A stretch of 64,000 nucleotides of DNA from Daucus carota subsp. sativus. Lineage: Eukaryota > Streptophyta > Magnoliopsida > Apiales > Apiaceae. Each line of letters starts with the position of its first letter. Position 1 is the stretch's first letter. The stretch covers positions 6,689,135 to 6,753,134 of the forward strand of contig NC_030385.2 in the NCBI RefSeq assembly GCF_001625215.2, given 5' to 3'. The notes under the pieces are model-generated. The model was not told where the DNA came from, searched no databases, and saw nothing but the letters and a program-made list of their open reading frames with translations. A program made the translations under genes and the position numbers. Below are positions 1-12,400 of the stretch, piece by piece.

Positions 1-807
1 TTGATTCTTGAATTATGTGCCATTGTCTGACCTTATTTCTTTCACTGGCACACCCTTATCCAATTCAACTTGCTTTATATGATCAATCATTATCATCGGA
101 GTTTCATCCTTAGAAGTAAGGAAGTAAACTCAACTATATTTCGAGAAGTCATCCACAATGACCAAGGCATATCTTTCTCCATCAATTGATGTAACATTCA
201 CGGGGCCATACAGATCCATATGCAACAGTTGTAGTGGATCAGTGATGTTGTTGATGGTTTTGCCTTTGTGCGATGCTCTCTTCGTTTTTCCTTTCTGACA
301 AGCTTCACAGAGATCATCAGTTGAGAAGTCCAGGGAAGGCAAACCTCTCACTAAATCTCTTTTGACTAGAGAGTTCATAGTTTTGAAGTTGAGGTGTGAG
401 AGCTTCTTATGCCATAACCAACTATCTTCAGCAGACGCCTTTGCGTAGAAACAGTGAACTGCATTCCCTGGTCCTGAAGACAAATCAGCTACGTATATAT
501 TGCCTTTCCTTATGCCACATGGTGAAGGACGCTCATTCTTGATATGTTTAATGATACATATCTCCTTTTCAAAGTGAACATAGTATCTCTTGTCACAGAA
601 CTGACTGATACTCAGGAGATTATGTTGAAGTCCTTCAACTATAGCAATATCCTCTATGATGATCCTTCCAACTTTATACTTGCCATATCCAACAGTACGA
701 CCTTTGCTATTATCAGCAAAAGTAACTGACGGACCAGTTGTTTCTCTTATGTCTTCTAGCAGGGATCTTCTGCCAGTCATGTGCATTGACGCTCGACTGT
801 CAAGCAC
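1..807 (-). pseudogene. Ty1/copia pol fragment: protease and GAG-pre-integrase/integrase N-terminus
   Basis: Start of a copia polyprotein read on the minus strand; the remainder lies beyond the window start. The protease site normally reads W-x-L-D-S-G-A-S-x-H-M-T-G, but here the Gly is Arg (DSRAS), which should inactivate it. Downstream are LLSISQ, then WHKKLSHLN and CEACQKGK, the His and Cys pairs of the GAG-pre-integrase zinc domain, then LLHMDLYGP and VIVDDFSKYS, the integrase core start. In-frame stops replace Trp after SKYS (near 130) and Glu after the RSDNGT motif (near 24), so the reading continues to base 1 with two stops. The gag frame to its right is offset here, indicating a frameshift between 808 and 965. 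The family is certain; a SIRE/Maximus-like lineage is my inference from the long gag. Confidence 0.85.
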
Positions 808-965
808 CCAAGAAACTCGAACAAATCCACTGGCACCCTACAAAAGACAGGTTGATTAAATCTTCTTTGGGACCACACTTGATCGAGTCTAGCAAACTTA
901 AAGAATTGGTTTCTATCAGGTAATACAACAGAGCCTCTTGGACTGATATTTGGCTCACTCTTGAC

Positions 966-2516
966 TTAACTTACTTCCTTAACAACAGCCTTGTAAACTT
1001 TGGTTTTAGGCTTTGGAACATAAGTCTCTTTCCTAACACGAGGAGGACTAGTAGTCTTTGATCTAGCATGCTTATTTTTTGTGTCTTGTCTAGGTGATGT
1101 GTTTTCATTTTTAGCATGCAAATTTCTAAAATAAGCAGACATTGTATTGAAAGCACAAAGCATACAGTTATCAACACCACAGCATTTATGGCATGCATCA
1201 AATACAGGAGCAACAGGAATATCAATCACAGTAGTAGGAACATCAATAGATTCAATTCTAACTTTGTTAACAGATTTAAAGTTCTCAGTAGAATGACATC
1301 TATTATCTCTGTTCTTACTGTTCACAAAATTATTAGGCTTGTTGAATTTAGTTCTCTCAGAGTTGACACCTAAACCAACTTTAGGCAACCTAACATTGTC
1401 TTTCACTTTGATTGGTTTCAGTGATGTCATGATCTCATCTCTATTCTCATTACTCTCTTTCATTTTAAGGTCTTCCTATTTGAGTTCATATTTAATGACA
1501 ATAGGAGTTTCTAACAGAGGTTCAGCTTCTGAGGATTTAAACAATGGCTGAGGGGAATCTTTCAAAACAAAAGGAATCCCTCTCTCCTCAGCACTCTTCT
1601 TAAAGGGAGTAATGTTACTAGCCTTACCTACAGATTTGTTATAGTCAAAACCTATTCCAACAGTTCTCTTGATCTCTTGTTTATCATTAAGTTCTTTGAC
1701 TATCGTGGAGGCATCCTTAAAGGCTTTACACTTAACATTCTCTTCATCTAGCTGAAGTCTTAAAGCAATCTCACCTTTCTCTAGAACTCTGACTTTAGCA
1801 AATCGTAATTCTAAATCCATAGTCAATTGTTCAACTTTAGGCTTTAATACTTTCATCTCATTCATTTTATAAGCATGAATATCTAAGACTAAAGCATTTA
1901 TCTTAAGATTGGCAACTTTCAACTTACTTATAGCATCATCTCTTTCGAGTCCTAAGTGCATAAAAGGTTTAGGGCATGTAGGATCTACTTGAAAGCTTCC
2001 AGCAGGAGGAGGTGAAGATGATCCAGTATTAGCCATGAGAGCAACATTCTCAATCTGCTCTTCTTAATCACTATCTGTATTATCCCAGCTTTTCCCTTCT
2101 GCCAGATAAGACTTGCTCTTGAAGCCTTGTCCACCAGAAGTACCCTGATGCTTTCTCACTAATGCATCATACCTCTGCTTCAGCTCGTCGTAGGAATCTT
2201 TTCTCTTTCCTTGAACCTTGGGCTGTTTGCATTCAGTTGAAAAGTGTCCCGGTTCACCACAGTTAAAGCATTTGAACTTGCTTCTATCCACCATCATAGT
2301 CTTGTGTCCTCCTTTGCTTGTAGAAGATGAGTAACCTCCTTTTTGAAATCTGCTAGTAGTAGGTTTGTACTTGTTAGAGGGGTTCTTCCGGAATCTCATG
2401 TTTCCAAACTTCTTGGCAAACAATGATAGAGATTGATTTTCTAACAGTTTTAGCTCTTCCATTGTACAGAACTCTTCATCACCACTAGAAGAAGCAGTCT
2501 GACTCATCTCAGGCAC
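966..2516 (-). pseudogene. Ty1/copia gag C-terminal half with CCHC zinc knuckle
   Basis: One reading frame from 2516 to 966, interrupted only by two stop codons, TAA at 2064-2066 and TAG at 1476-1478. The N-terminal part holds a retroviral-type zinc knuckle, CFNCGEPGHFSTEC (C-x2-C-x4-H-x4-C), which binds element RNA. After it come YLAEGKSWDNTDSD and a long Lys/Glu-rich, coiled-coil-like stretch (about 1476-2036) with the VGIGFDYNKS motif. The third part (966-1463) has clustered Cys (ACHKCCGVDNCMLC) and a basic Ser/Pro-rich tail. Such extended gag proteins are typical of one copia group. The two stops sit where relatives have Glu and Gln codons, so they look like point mutations. Confidence 0.8.
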
Positions 2517-3305
2517 AACAAATTCCTGAGGGGTTTTAGAAGGAACACCAACATCCTTCTTTTCTTCTGGTGTAGGTGATTCAAAAACTAGAGCTCTCGA
2601 GTTACTCAGTGTTTTACCCCAGCCATATCTCTACTTACTTTGAACTTGTTCGAGTTCATAAGTTTTCAAAACTCCGTAGAGTTTCTCCAGAGAAATCTCA
2701 TTCAGATCTCTGCTTTCCCTAATTGCAGTGATTCTGTGTTCCAGATGTTCAGGAAGTGTTAAAAGAAATTTCATGTTAAACTCTTTCTTGTCGTAGTATT
2801 TCCCATTCAGATTTAAATTATTAATCAGGTTATTAAGTTTGATAAACACTTCTGAAATCCCTTCTCCGGGATTGGAACCAAACAGTTCATACTGAGCCAT
2901 CAGTATCTCTTTCTTATTTTCTCTAACTTCTTCTGAGCCTTCGTTTATAATCTCTAGTGTATCCCAGATTTGCTTTGCATTCGTACAATTTACAACAGCA
3001 TTGTACATGACCGGATCTAAAGATTCAACCAAAATCAGTTGAAGAGCGTCATCTAAATTCATTTGTTCACTCTCTTCATCTGTATACTCAGAAAGTTCTT
3101 TTGGAACAGTTTTATGAGGTATTAGCACACCATCCTCTTTGTGTGCTAGTATGAGCTTCATCGGAGTAGAAACACCTTTGTTTAAAATCCCGATATATTT
3201 TCTGTTGGCGGTGCGGAGGAATAATAACATATGCCTCTTCCATAGGTCAAAGTGTTCCTTGCTGAACGATGGGATTTTAATGCTACTGATCTTTTGTGTA
3301 CTCAT
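2517..3305 (-). pseudogene. Ty1/copia gag N-terminal domain (UBN2-like capsid)
   Basis: The frame starts with ATG at 3303-3305 and reads about 224 residues to a TAG at 2631-2633, then continues in the same frame (RYGWGKTLSNSR...) into the zinc-knuckle part at 2516. The protein has the DUF4219/UBN2 layout of plant copia gag: SIKIPSFSKEHFDLWKRHM near the start, LDDALQLILVESLDPVMYNAV in the middle, and FLLTLPEHLEHRITAIRESR then LKTYELEQVQSK at the end. This is the capsid that packages element RNA into cytoplasmic virus-like particles. A glutamine-to-stop change is the only obvious break. Its start lies 145 bp from the LTR edge, the normal spacing for a 5' leader. Confidence 0.85.
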
Positions 3306-3449
3306 ATTTAGGGATTTAAAGTGAATAGTGTTTGGACGAGATTTGGATTTTTGAAAGAAAAATATTTTAAATCAAAATTAATTTTTGGAATAAAATTAAT
3401 TCGAATAAAAAATATTTGGACGTTACAAAGTGTGTATAGGATCTAATAC

Positions 3450-4862
3450 GGTCCAGATACGATTGTAGAAAGGGGGGTTTGAATACAATTGTCACAAAAT
3501 AATCGCGGCGGAATAATCTGATTGGAGTTTAACTTGTTAATCTGATTTAAATTAATTAATATAACAATTTTTAAGTCGTTATATAATTAATACAGTTCAG
3601 TTTTAATGTCCACTAAAGTTCGTAGAATAAATTCGACAAGATGTATTCTAACTTAGTGAGTAAAACAACCGAGTGAACAAAGCAAAGAAAACTGTGGATT
3701 TAACGAATAGCAAGTTTCTAACAACTTGAAAGTTTACAAGGCTTTGAACATTTTACAAATGAAGAGGTGAAGGCCTATTTATGGGCAAATCACTTGAACT
3801 AGTATGACAAAGGTAGTTATGACAATCTTAGGAAGTGCTATGACAATCACACAAAGTGGTATGACAATTACATGGGAAGGTATGACAATCTAAGACATTG
3901 TCATGCCACAAATGGGAAGGTATGACAATCTAAAGGATTGTCATACCATGTGATAATCGGTATGACATTACAGTGCTTGGCCACCAAGTTAGTGCGGCAT
4001 GACAATCTTATACATTGTCATACCTACTGATTTCGGTATGACAATATGTGATTGTCATGCCTAGATTAGTCGGTATGACAATCCTAAGGATTGTCATGCC
4101 TTCTGTCAGAATGCATATTTTAAGGTGCGGTATGACAATCTAATTGATTGTCATGCCGTGCCCAAAAACAATAAAACAATACATTTTCTTTATATAATTA
4201 ATTCAATAATTATTCACTTAATTATATTAATTATATAAATTCATAAATTAAATTAATTCGAGTGTGAATCAATTTAATAAATAAATTATATAACCCATAT
4301 AATTATTTTGAGATGTCAATTAGTTAATTGAATAATTATATAGTGCATTTTCCTAAGCAGCAGGTCTTCTGACTTCCTTTAAACGATATGAATTTTTGTC
4401 TTGATTGAACGACCACCTATTGTTGATGCAGAATATTTAATCTAAGTAGCTGACACATAAATGTACTGTCTGGTTCATCTGTATCTAGCTGAATCAAATA
4501 TTCTTTATCAATTAAACATTTGAGATGTGGCTTGTTCGTCGAGTTTTTGTCTTCGTAGTTCTTCTTCATAAGTAGAAATAGTATGGAATTTTCTGAATAA
4601 ATAAAGTATTAAAACTTTATACCTTCTGCACTTCTGGACGTGCCACAAAAAATTATTTGTACATTGAGGCTTGAACATATTAATGAACTTCTTTCAGTGG
4701 TGTGCAGCAACATCCTGAAATTGTTCAGACATATGATTTTAATAAGTCATTTGACGTTCTTCGTACGGATTCCTTCAATAGTGCTTGCTATTTAGTTAGC
4801 TGTCTTATCATAGTTGAGTTGATACCTCTTTAATTCCAAATAGACTAAACATATGCCTTTCA
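3450..4862 (-). mobile_element. 5' LTR of the minus-strand copia element
   Basis: About 1413 bp, similar along its whole length and in opposite orientation to the solo LTR at 24217-25674. Read on the minus strand it begins TGAAAGGCATATG at 4862 and ends at ...CTGGACC (3450). The last bases of a normal end (TAACA in the other copy) are missing here. The sequence just inside (GTATTAGATCC) resembles a decayed GTATCAGAGC tRNA-Met primer site; that is inference. A TATA-like ATAAATAG lies near 3776-3783 on the minus strand, and the 350 bp before it carry a dense array of TGACAAT dyads (separate entry). Confidence 0.85.
3785..4160. repeat. Array of TATGACAAT/ATTGTCATR dyads in the LTR
   Basis: About sixteen copies of TGACAAT or its complement. 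Several are paired into hairpins such as GGTATGACAATC, four to six bases, then GATTGTCATGCC (4128-4158; others near 3880, 3921, 4000, 4035 and 4075). The array ends next to the LTR TATA box. The same kind of array occupies the same place in the related LTR at 24217-25674. Confidence 0.85.
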
Positions 4863-5243
4863 GAGAAGATCTGGATAAACAAGGCAGATAAAGATTAAGG
4901 AAGATTGTACAGATCAGGACAGCAGAAGATAGCTAGTGATTGATTTATCTTAGGAAGCAGATCATTATCTAATCAATTAGTAGATATCGTGTAACTGTGT
5001 ATATAAACACAGCTTGGGGTTTACTCTAGATGAGTTGAGCAATCGAGAAAATTATTCTTGTAACCTAGCAGCTCTTAGTCACTAAGAAATTATTTGTAAG
5101 CTACTGTGTTTGAGTGAATAAGAATTAGTTAATTTATCAGTCAAAAAAAAAAAGAGTTAGTTAATTTATTCTCTTATTTGTGTGTTCTATTATTGATTGT
5201 GTTCACTATATACATCTATATAGTGTTCTTATTCGGCTTAACA
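4863..5243 (+). mobile_element. Possible 3' part of another LTR
   Basis: Tentative. It has a TATATAAA at 5000-5007, a leader-like stretch, an 11-A run, a short direct repeat of GTTAGTTAATTTAT, and ends in TTAACA at 5243, which resembles the R-U5 part of a plant copia LTR. No partner LTR or coding sequence was found. It could equally be the downstream region of a lost gene. Confidence 0.3.
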
Positions 5244-6400
5244 TAAGCTTTTGACAATTACTCAATATATTATTTTATAACATTTAACACATTTAATAAA
5301 TTACAAATCAATTCACTTATCACTTGTAATTTTTTCCTTATTTTAAATTATTTTTTTAATTAAACAAACAACACGGATATTACATTGGTTCCCAATGGCA
5401 AGTGGCAACTACCAATATTATACATTCAATAGAATCCCCGAATTATTGGTCGATTGGCTTTAATTCAATGACCCATTTTACCAATAGCAACAACATTTCA
5501 TAACTCCTCATTATATCTGTGTAAAAGCAAGTCGATTGATTGTGACAAGTACGGTCTAATAGAGCACATGCCGAGCGTTTAAGAAATGGTTTTTTGTAAA
5601 ATTAAAATTGAGTCCAATTTTAAAGGAAGGACCTGGATATACGCCAGACATTACCTTTTAGGCTTTTACCGTCTCTTCTAAGTTGGCCCTTTATTTTTTA
5701 CATCCCAGTGCAGTTCTAACCACTAAATATTTTTAGCTAAAATCTGATTGTGATATAAAAATAAAAAATTATCTACAATAGTTTAATCACTGTAATATAA
5801 CTACTTGAAATAAACGCCCGTTTGAGAACAAATAATAAGAAAATTTAACCACTGTAATACAAGTATATAACTACTTGAAATAAACTGTTGAAACTTGAAG
5901 TACCCTATCAAACTTTGACGACAGTGTAAATGACAAGCTGAGGTTCAGTAACTTATAGTATTAATTAGTGGAATTGATGTGTAAACAGTCTATTGAATTT
6001 ACTATATATTAATTTTTTTTATTTTTTGACAGATAATTTACTATTAAATTTATAAAGTACTTCGTATGTATAGGAAAATCCTTTACCAATTTATAAGGTT
6101 CTTCACGTGTGTAGGAAAATCTTAATATTACTAATATATATAAAATTTAAACTAATAAGAAATTAACAAATCATCTTTTTCAATATTTTTAATAAAATCT
6201 TTTTGTTGCCCTGGAATTTCTCGTTATACAATCGGGCCGTTTGGACAATCGGGCGGCCGTTTGATAAAATTGCTTCTATTTATTTAGACAAACGAATTAA
6301 AAAAAGTAGAATCCAAAACTAGAAGCCACTTCCTCTAAACAAACAGACGCAAAATTCACATTTGACAGTTGAAAGCAGATAAGAGAGACTCTCCCAGTGG
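5244..6400. other. Upstream intergenic region of the UGT gene
   Basis: AT-rich spacer with no ORF that resembles a protein. I see no transposon ends. A short partial repeat (TTACTATxxATT... then GTATAGGAAAATC/GTGTAGGAAAATC) occurs near 6050-6125. Confidence 0.5.
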
Positions 6401-6401
6401 T

Positions 6402-6411
6402 CTATATATAT
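6402..6411 (+). promoter_or_regulatory. TATA box of the UGT85-like gene
   Basis: CTATATATAT lies 80-90 bp before the ATG at 6490. A pyrimidine-rich CCACCTCTCTATCTCCCC leader follows, as in many plant 5' UTRs. Confidence 0.5.
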
Positions 6412-6489
6412 GGGAATAGTGCCTAAGTAGTCACTCACAGAGTATTTGTATCCACCTCTCTATCTCCCCATCTATCCTCCAATCAAGTG

Positions 6490-9400
6490 ATGATGGATAA
6501 CAGTGGAAGGCAGCAAAGGGGCGGCATGCCTCATGTTGTGTGCATGCCTTATCCAGCTCAAGGTCACGTAGCCCCAATGCTAAACCTAGCCAAGCTTCTT
6601 CACCACAAAGGCTTTTACATCACTTTCGTCCACACTCACTTCAACTACAACCGCTTGCTCAGATCAGGCGCCCTCAATTCACAATTCTCCTCCCACTCCC
6701 CCACCTTTCGTTTCGAAACCATCCCTGACGGCCTTCCTCCCCCGGATAACCCCGACGCCACTCAGAACATCATCGAGCTCTGTGTTTCCACCTCTATTCA
6801 CTGCCTTGCTCCGTTCCGTGATGTGGTGGCTAAGCTCAATAAGTTGCCGGACGTGCCTCCGGTGAGCTGTATAATTTCTGATGCAATCATGGCTTTTACA
6901 CTTGAAGTATCGCAGGAGCTTCGCATTCCCAATGTTTTCTTTTGGACGGTTAATGCTTTTACTCTTGTGTGCTACTTGCACTACTCCGCTATCCGCAACT
7001 TAGCTTTGCAGCAACATGCAGGTGCGCGCTTTCATTTATCGATTAATACCATACAAAATTACCTATACTCCATTGTATGTTCGATTTTATGTGATGATTT
7101 AAGAACATTTTAAGATGGCTTGGTGGTAGATAGAAATTCTTAATTTTAAAATTAAAGAATATGTGAAGAAATAATATATCAATGATTTTTAGTGTGCTTT
7201 GATTTTAACATATTATTTATTCAATATAATATTCACTTTTCTTCGAGTTTATCCTTTTTTCTTTCCAACCTTTCGCTAGATAATAATAAATATGAATAGA
7301 AACTAAATAAAAAAAATAAGATTGGAGTTATCAACATATTTGATATATTAAGTTGTTAGAATCATTATTGACGTGTAACAGTATTTAGAAGCTCTATCAT
7401 GTTTTACCATTTACAACTTTCTAACTAAATAGTTAAATAGTTTAAACGATGAGGATTGGATAGCTTAGTGGTGGGTTTATTGTCTGTTGTCTCCGAATAT
7501 CGAGTTTGTCTGGCTCACCCTGAGAATTATTATAACATAATAATTTATTATAAGGCATATAAGCATACATCGTAAAAATAAACTAAATAGTTTAAATATT
7601 CACCGTTTTCCTCCATCTTTTTACAATTTTTTCATTCCTTCGCCATATATTTTAATACACATTTAAAATTTAGTTTCATAGTTTATCATTGAAATTTTTA
7701 TTTTTTTTAAAAAAAATTAAACATTAACTTCTACATAAGAAAAGGAAATTTAAAAATTTAAAATTATTTCAAAAATAATATTTTATGAGAGTATTAGAAT
7801 ATTTACCGAATCACGTGACTCAATGTAAATAATTAAAGAGACCGAGGAAGTAACGCTATTTAAGAAAAAAGTTGCAGGATTGTTCTAATAATATAAACTC
7901 TTAATTGTTACGATACAAAACACAGACAGAACAAAAAGCTGTACTCACCCTGTTTATTGCCTAATCATATCCTTAGTCAATAGTGTAATTACAATATATT
8001 TCATAGTAAATAGCAATAAATAATTTATTTGAACCAAGTTAACAATGTAGCCGGCCTCTCACAAAAAAGAAAAAGCAATGTAGCCGGCCTTTGTGTTTGT
8101 GATGATACCCTGAGGTTCGAACGAAAGTTGGAGTATAAAAACAAATTAAAATGAGACACAATGATTGATGGATTGTGTGGAGTATTAGAAAAGGATTTTG
8201 TTAGGGCAAAGATAGAGTAAATGATAAAGTGGTGGTCATAATTTTACAATATGGTGGTTGGATTTTAAAAACTAAGTGATGGTGACAGAAGTTTACTTTT
8301 GTATTTTAATAAAGTGGTCGTCGTGAATTTTAGTTAATTTTTCTCCGTTAATTCCATAAAATAAAAGAGCAAACGATAAAGTGGTGGCTATAGTTTTCCA
8401 AATTTTACAAAAAGTTGGTTGGATTTCCACAATTTTGTCATTTATTCTTTTATTTTTTAGAGTTAACGGAGGAAAATTAACAGAATTTCATGACGGCCAC
8501 CTTATTAAAAAGCGGAAGTAAACTCCGACCGTCATTATATAATTTTAAAAATCCAACCACCAGCTAGTAAAATTCGAAAAACTACCACCACCAATGATAG
8601 AAAAAATAAAACGTAAGTTCATTCTCAAAAGATCCAAATCCGCAGAGAATGCAAAACAATTCTTAATGTTTCTTTATCCAGCTGTCATGTATTCATGTGT
8701 TGGATTCGTTATCGTCACGGATGTCGGATGACCTTCAATTCGTGCACGTTTCTTTAATTGTGGCAATTACATGATGAGACAGTTATCTAATTTGGAATTC
8801 GGCCTGTCACGTATTTATGTGAATGGATGGAATTATTAATTGTGGATGTTTGTTAATTGGGGTATTTTTTAAAATATCCAAACTTAAAATTTTTTAAAAC
8901 AAAAATACTGTCATATTTGTAAAACAAATAATAAAAAAAATATTTATAAAAATACAGAGGTTGTATTTGCAACCATATCTACAACTGCTAACAATCATAT
9001 ATATTCAAATATAAATGTGACTTTGAAAAAATCTGTTAAAAAATATATTTAATTGCATGATAAGTCGCAAGTGGTTGCAAATAACAAAAATTAATAATTT
9101 TGCGGGGCCAATACTAATATCACAAAAGTAACCATGAAATCAAATAAAATCAACTAAAAACAACAACTTAATAAAATACTTTTTTAAAAAGCAACCTCGT
9201 GCATCTTATTATTCAAAGAAAAGCTAATTACACTTTTATTACTCGAAGAAGAGTTAATTATACTTTGTAACCCCTAGGTTTTCTCCAAACGTAGTTTACT
9301 ACCTGAACTTTAATACGTGGAAATATGCACCCTACACTTAACATTCCCATGCAAGTTGTAAACCCTAGTCACTATTTCGTCCAAATCTGCCGTTAACTTT

Positions 9401-12400
9401 AACTGTTTGGGAGGTAACAGTGTGTATAGTAGTTTCTAACAGTTACTTTACTCCCTGTGACCCCTCTAAAATTATGTATTATATTTTGAAATTATTTCTG
9501 AATACACACAACGATGTGAAAAAATTTAAATTAATTTTTAAAAAATGTATCTAAATTTAGAATCTAAAAATTTATTTATTTTTTTACATAAACGATGTAA
9601 CTTATTTTTTTTTGAAAAGGATAATAAAATTCAATAATAAAACGCCATACGGCATCTACATACATGATCGAAATTGAACAAACGCGTAATAATATCGTTG
9701 TTGAATCCTTCCATCTTGGATAGGCAACCAAACGATTTTTTGAAGAGATATATACATATTGTAATCCTCCAACTGTTGTTTTGAGCAATCGGCCATAGAT
9801 GTATCACCATAATAACCTTCATCATCGAATCAACACCATGAAAATCAACACCATCAAAATCCTTCAGATCTAGAATCTCGGACATGATGAACAGTAAAGA
9901 AAATTAAAATCAAACTCTCACACAAGGAGAGACCAATCAAACCCCAAATAAATTGAGAACTTATTGAACAAAAGCAAAAGATGAACAAAAACCGCTAAAA
10001 GAAGAAAAGATTGGGGCTTTCCACCGGTAAAAGCCGATGGAAGCCCCTCAGATTACAGAGACGGCTACTTCAAGAATAGAGAGAAAAGAGAAAAAAATAC
10101 GATGTAACTTATTTTAAAATTTTAAAATAAATACATATTTTAAAAATTATTTTAATTTTTTTTTACATCATTGTGTGTGCTTATAAATAATTTCAAAATA
10201 TAATACATAAACTTTGAGGGGTCACGGGGGTAAAGGAGAAACTAATATACACACTGTTACCTCTCAAATAGATAAAGTTAACGGCAGATTTGGACGGAAT
10301 AGTGATTAGGGGTTACAAGTTGCACAGGAATGTTAAGTGTAGGGTGTATATTGACACGTTTTAAAGTTCAGATACTAAACTACATTTGGAGCAAATTTAG
10401 AGGTTACAAATTGTAATAAACTCTTCAAAAAACAACTTAGTCTATGGTCATCGACGTATTGTTGTTCATCTTCATCAAGCCAGTTGAAGTTTGTTTCATA
10501 TACTGAGCTCCATATTTATACGTACCGAATCCAGTGTGATAGTAGAGGGAGTTATCCCACGAAGAGGAAACCATATGGGAAGTGTCATGAAAGGCAGAAT
10601 TACGGAAAAGGAATTCCCCGTTTTTAGGGACCAGGTCGAAGATGACATACACCGGCAGTGGCGGAACCAGGACTAAAAGTTAGGGGGGTTGAAAAATATT
10701 TCGTCATCTATACTTACATAAATAGCTTTCTCAATATATATCATCATATGATCATTCATGCATCTTCCATCCTATTACGCTGATAAGTCTTGATTGCTCT
10801 CATAGCAAAAAAAACTCTCTCAACAGTAGCAATAACAACCGGTAAAACCTGAGCTAACTCAACCACAAGATAAACTAAGGAATAAGCAGTGTGTCTGTGT
10901 GTTTTGACCATCATGACAGAAAGATTTCCTATATTTTGAAGTCCAGATTAATCTCCGCTCTTATATCATAGATAAAATTGTGTAACTGATTTGGCAACAA
11001 CTCCAAGTCTAGTAAAGAGAAATTCTTTGGATAAAATTTTGCAAGGCAGACCAGTTTTGAGTTATTGAAATTTGAAAATTAATTTTTAGGATCCAAAGAG
11101 CCAATACAAAGTAGTAGTTCTATGTTTCCTAGCACCTCTTCAAAAACTTAAGAGCTCTATTTGCTTCCTCAGCAATGAGGAGCACACTTTCCCTCTTAAC
11201 TATATTTTATATTATTTTTCAAATGTACAAAGTACTCAGCATACATCATACAGTTTGCATGATCTAGTTGCTCTGAGTGTATCTGTTTGAATGTATTTGT
11301 TAATTAGACTCTTTTTAGACTAAGTGCCTTCTCTTTTCTTCTTTTATATTAAGTCCATCTCTATGACATTTATAATTCAACGAGGCTAATAAAATTATAT
11401 TGACATCACAAATTCAGCGGGGGCTGGGAAAAAAATATATACTGTATTTTTGAGGTTAGGGGGGGTTCTAGCATCCCCTAACCCCCCTCTGGTTTAGGTC
11501 CGTAAACGGATCGGATTTGAATCGGATCTAGCTAAATCCATATTCTAATCCATTTAAATTTATCGTATTCGGATCAGATCGGATCAGGAGTTGGATATTT
11601 TACAAGTCAATCCATATCTGGTCCACTCGGATCATGGATAATCAGATCAGAGCTCCGATTCACTAAAAATTATAAAATATATTTTTTCACCGTGAACAAT
11701 GTTTTAACTTCCATACAAAAAAAAGTGATATTTTCTAGTTATATTAATTCATAAACTTTAGCGTAATAGGTAAAAAAACTAATAAAGCAGTATTTAATAA
11801 AAACTTTGTTGGTTGTTCCTATAAAAACTTCAACACAGAATTTATCAAGTAAATAGAAAAATAATAACTAAGTTGCTTAATACTTTCGGAGGAAGCAAAT
11901 TATGATTTGCTCCTCTATTAATAAGGATTAAAATCCATAAATATGTTTTAAATACGGAACCAGGTGATTGAGGAAGTTTTAAGTGGAAGAGTTAGCTCAT
12001 GTGTTTATACTCACTGTACATATAAAAAGAGTGATTATTACATTAAACGGATAACAAGAGTGGGAGCCATGTCAAGAATTAGGAGCGGCTGATCGATTAT
12101 AAGAAAATATGATTTAGGGTTTTGTCTTGAATCTTTAGAAATTTTTATTTTGTATGTAATATATTAATAATAATATATTATATTATAATACAATATAATA
12201 TAAAATATATAATATAGTTAAGCATGAATCGGATCGGATCGTTAACAGATCGGATTTGATCATATCCATATCCATTCTTTATTGGACCGGATTATTATCG
12301 GATCGGATTATTAGCAGATCGGATTTTTTAAATAAGGATCCATATCCATTTATTTAATCACGGATCGGATCGGGTCGGATCGGATATCCGATCCATTTAC

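Noticed and set aside
3785-4160. CRISPR-like spaced repeats
   Set aside because: Units are inverted dyads with short variable spacing, in a plant LTR; no direct-repeat and spacer regularity.
10437-10652. BAHD acyltransferase fragment
   Set aside because: The SSWDN...FG stretch is suggestive but following residues do not match the DFGWG region, so no family is claimed.
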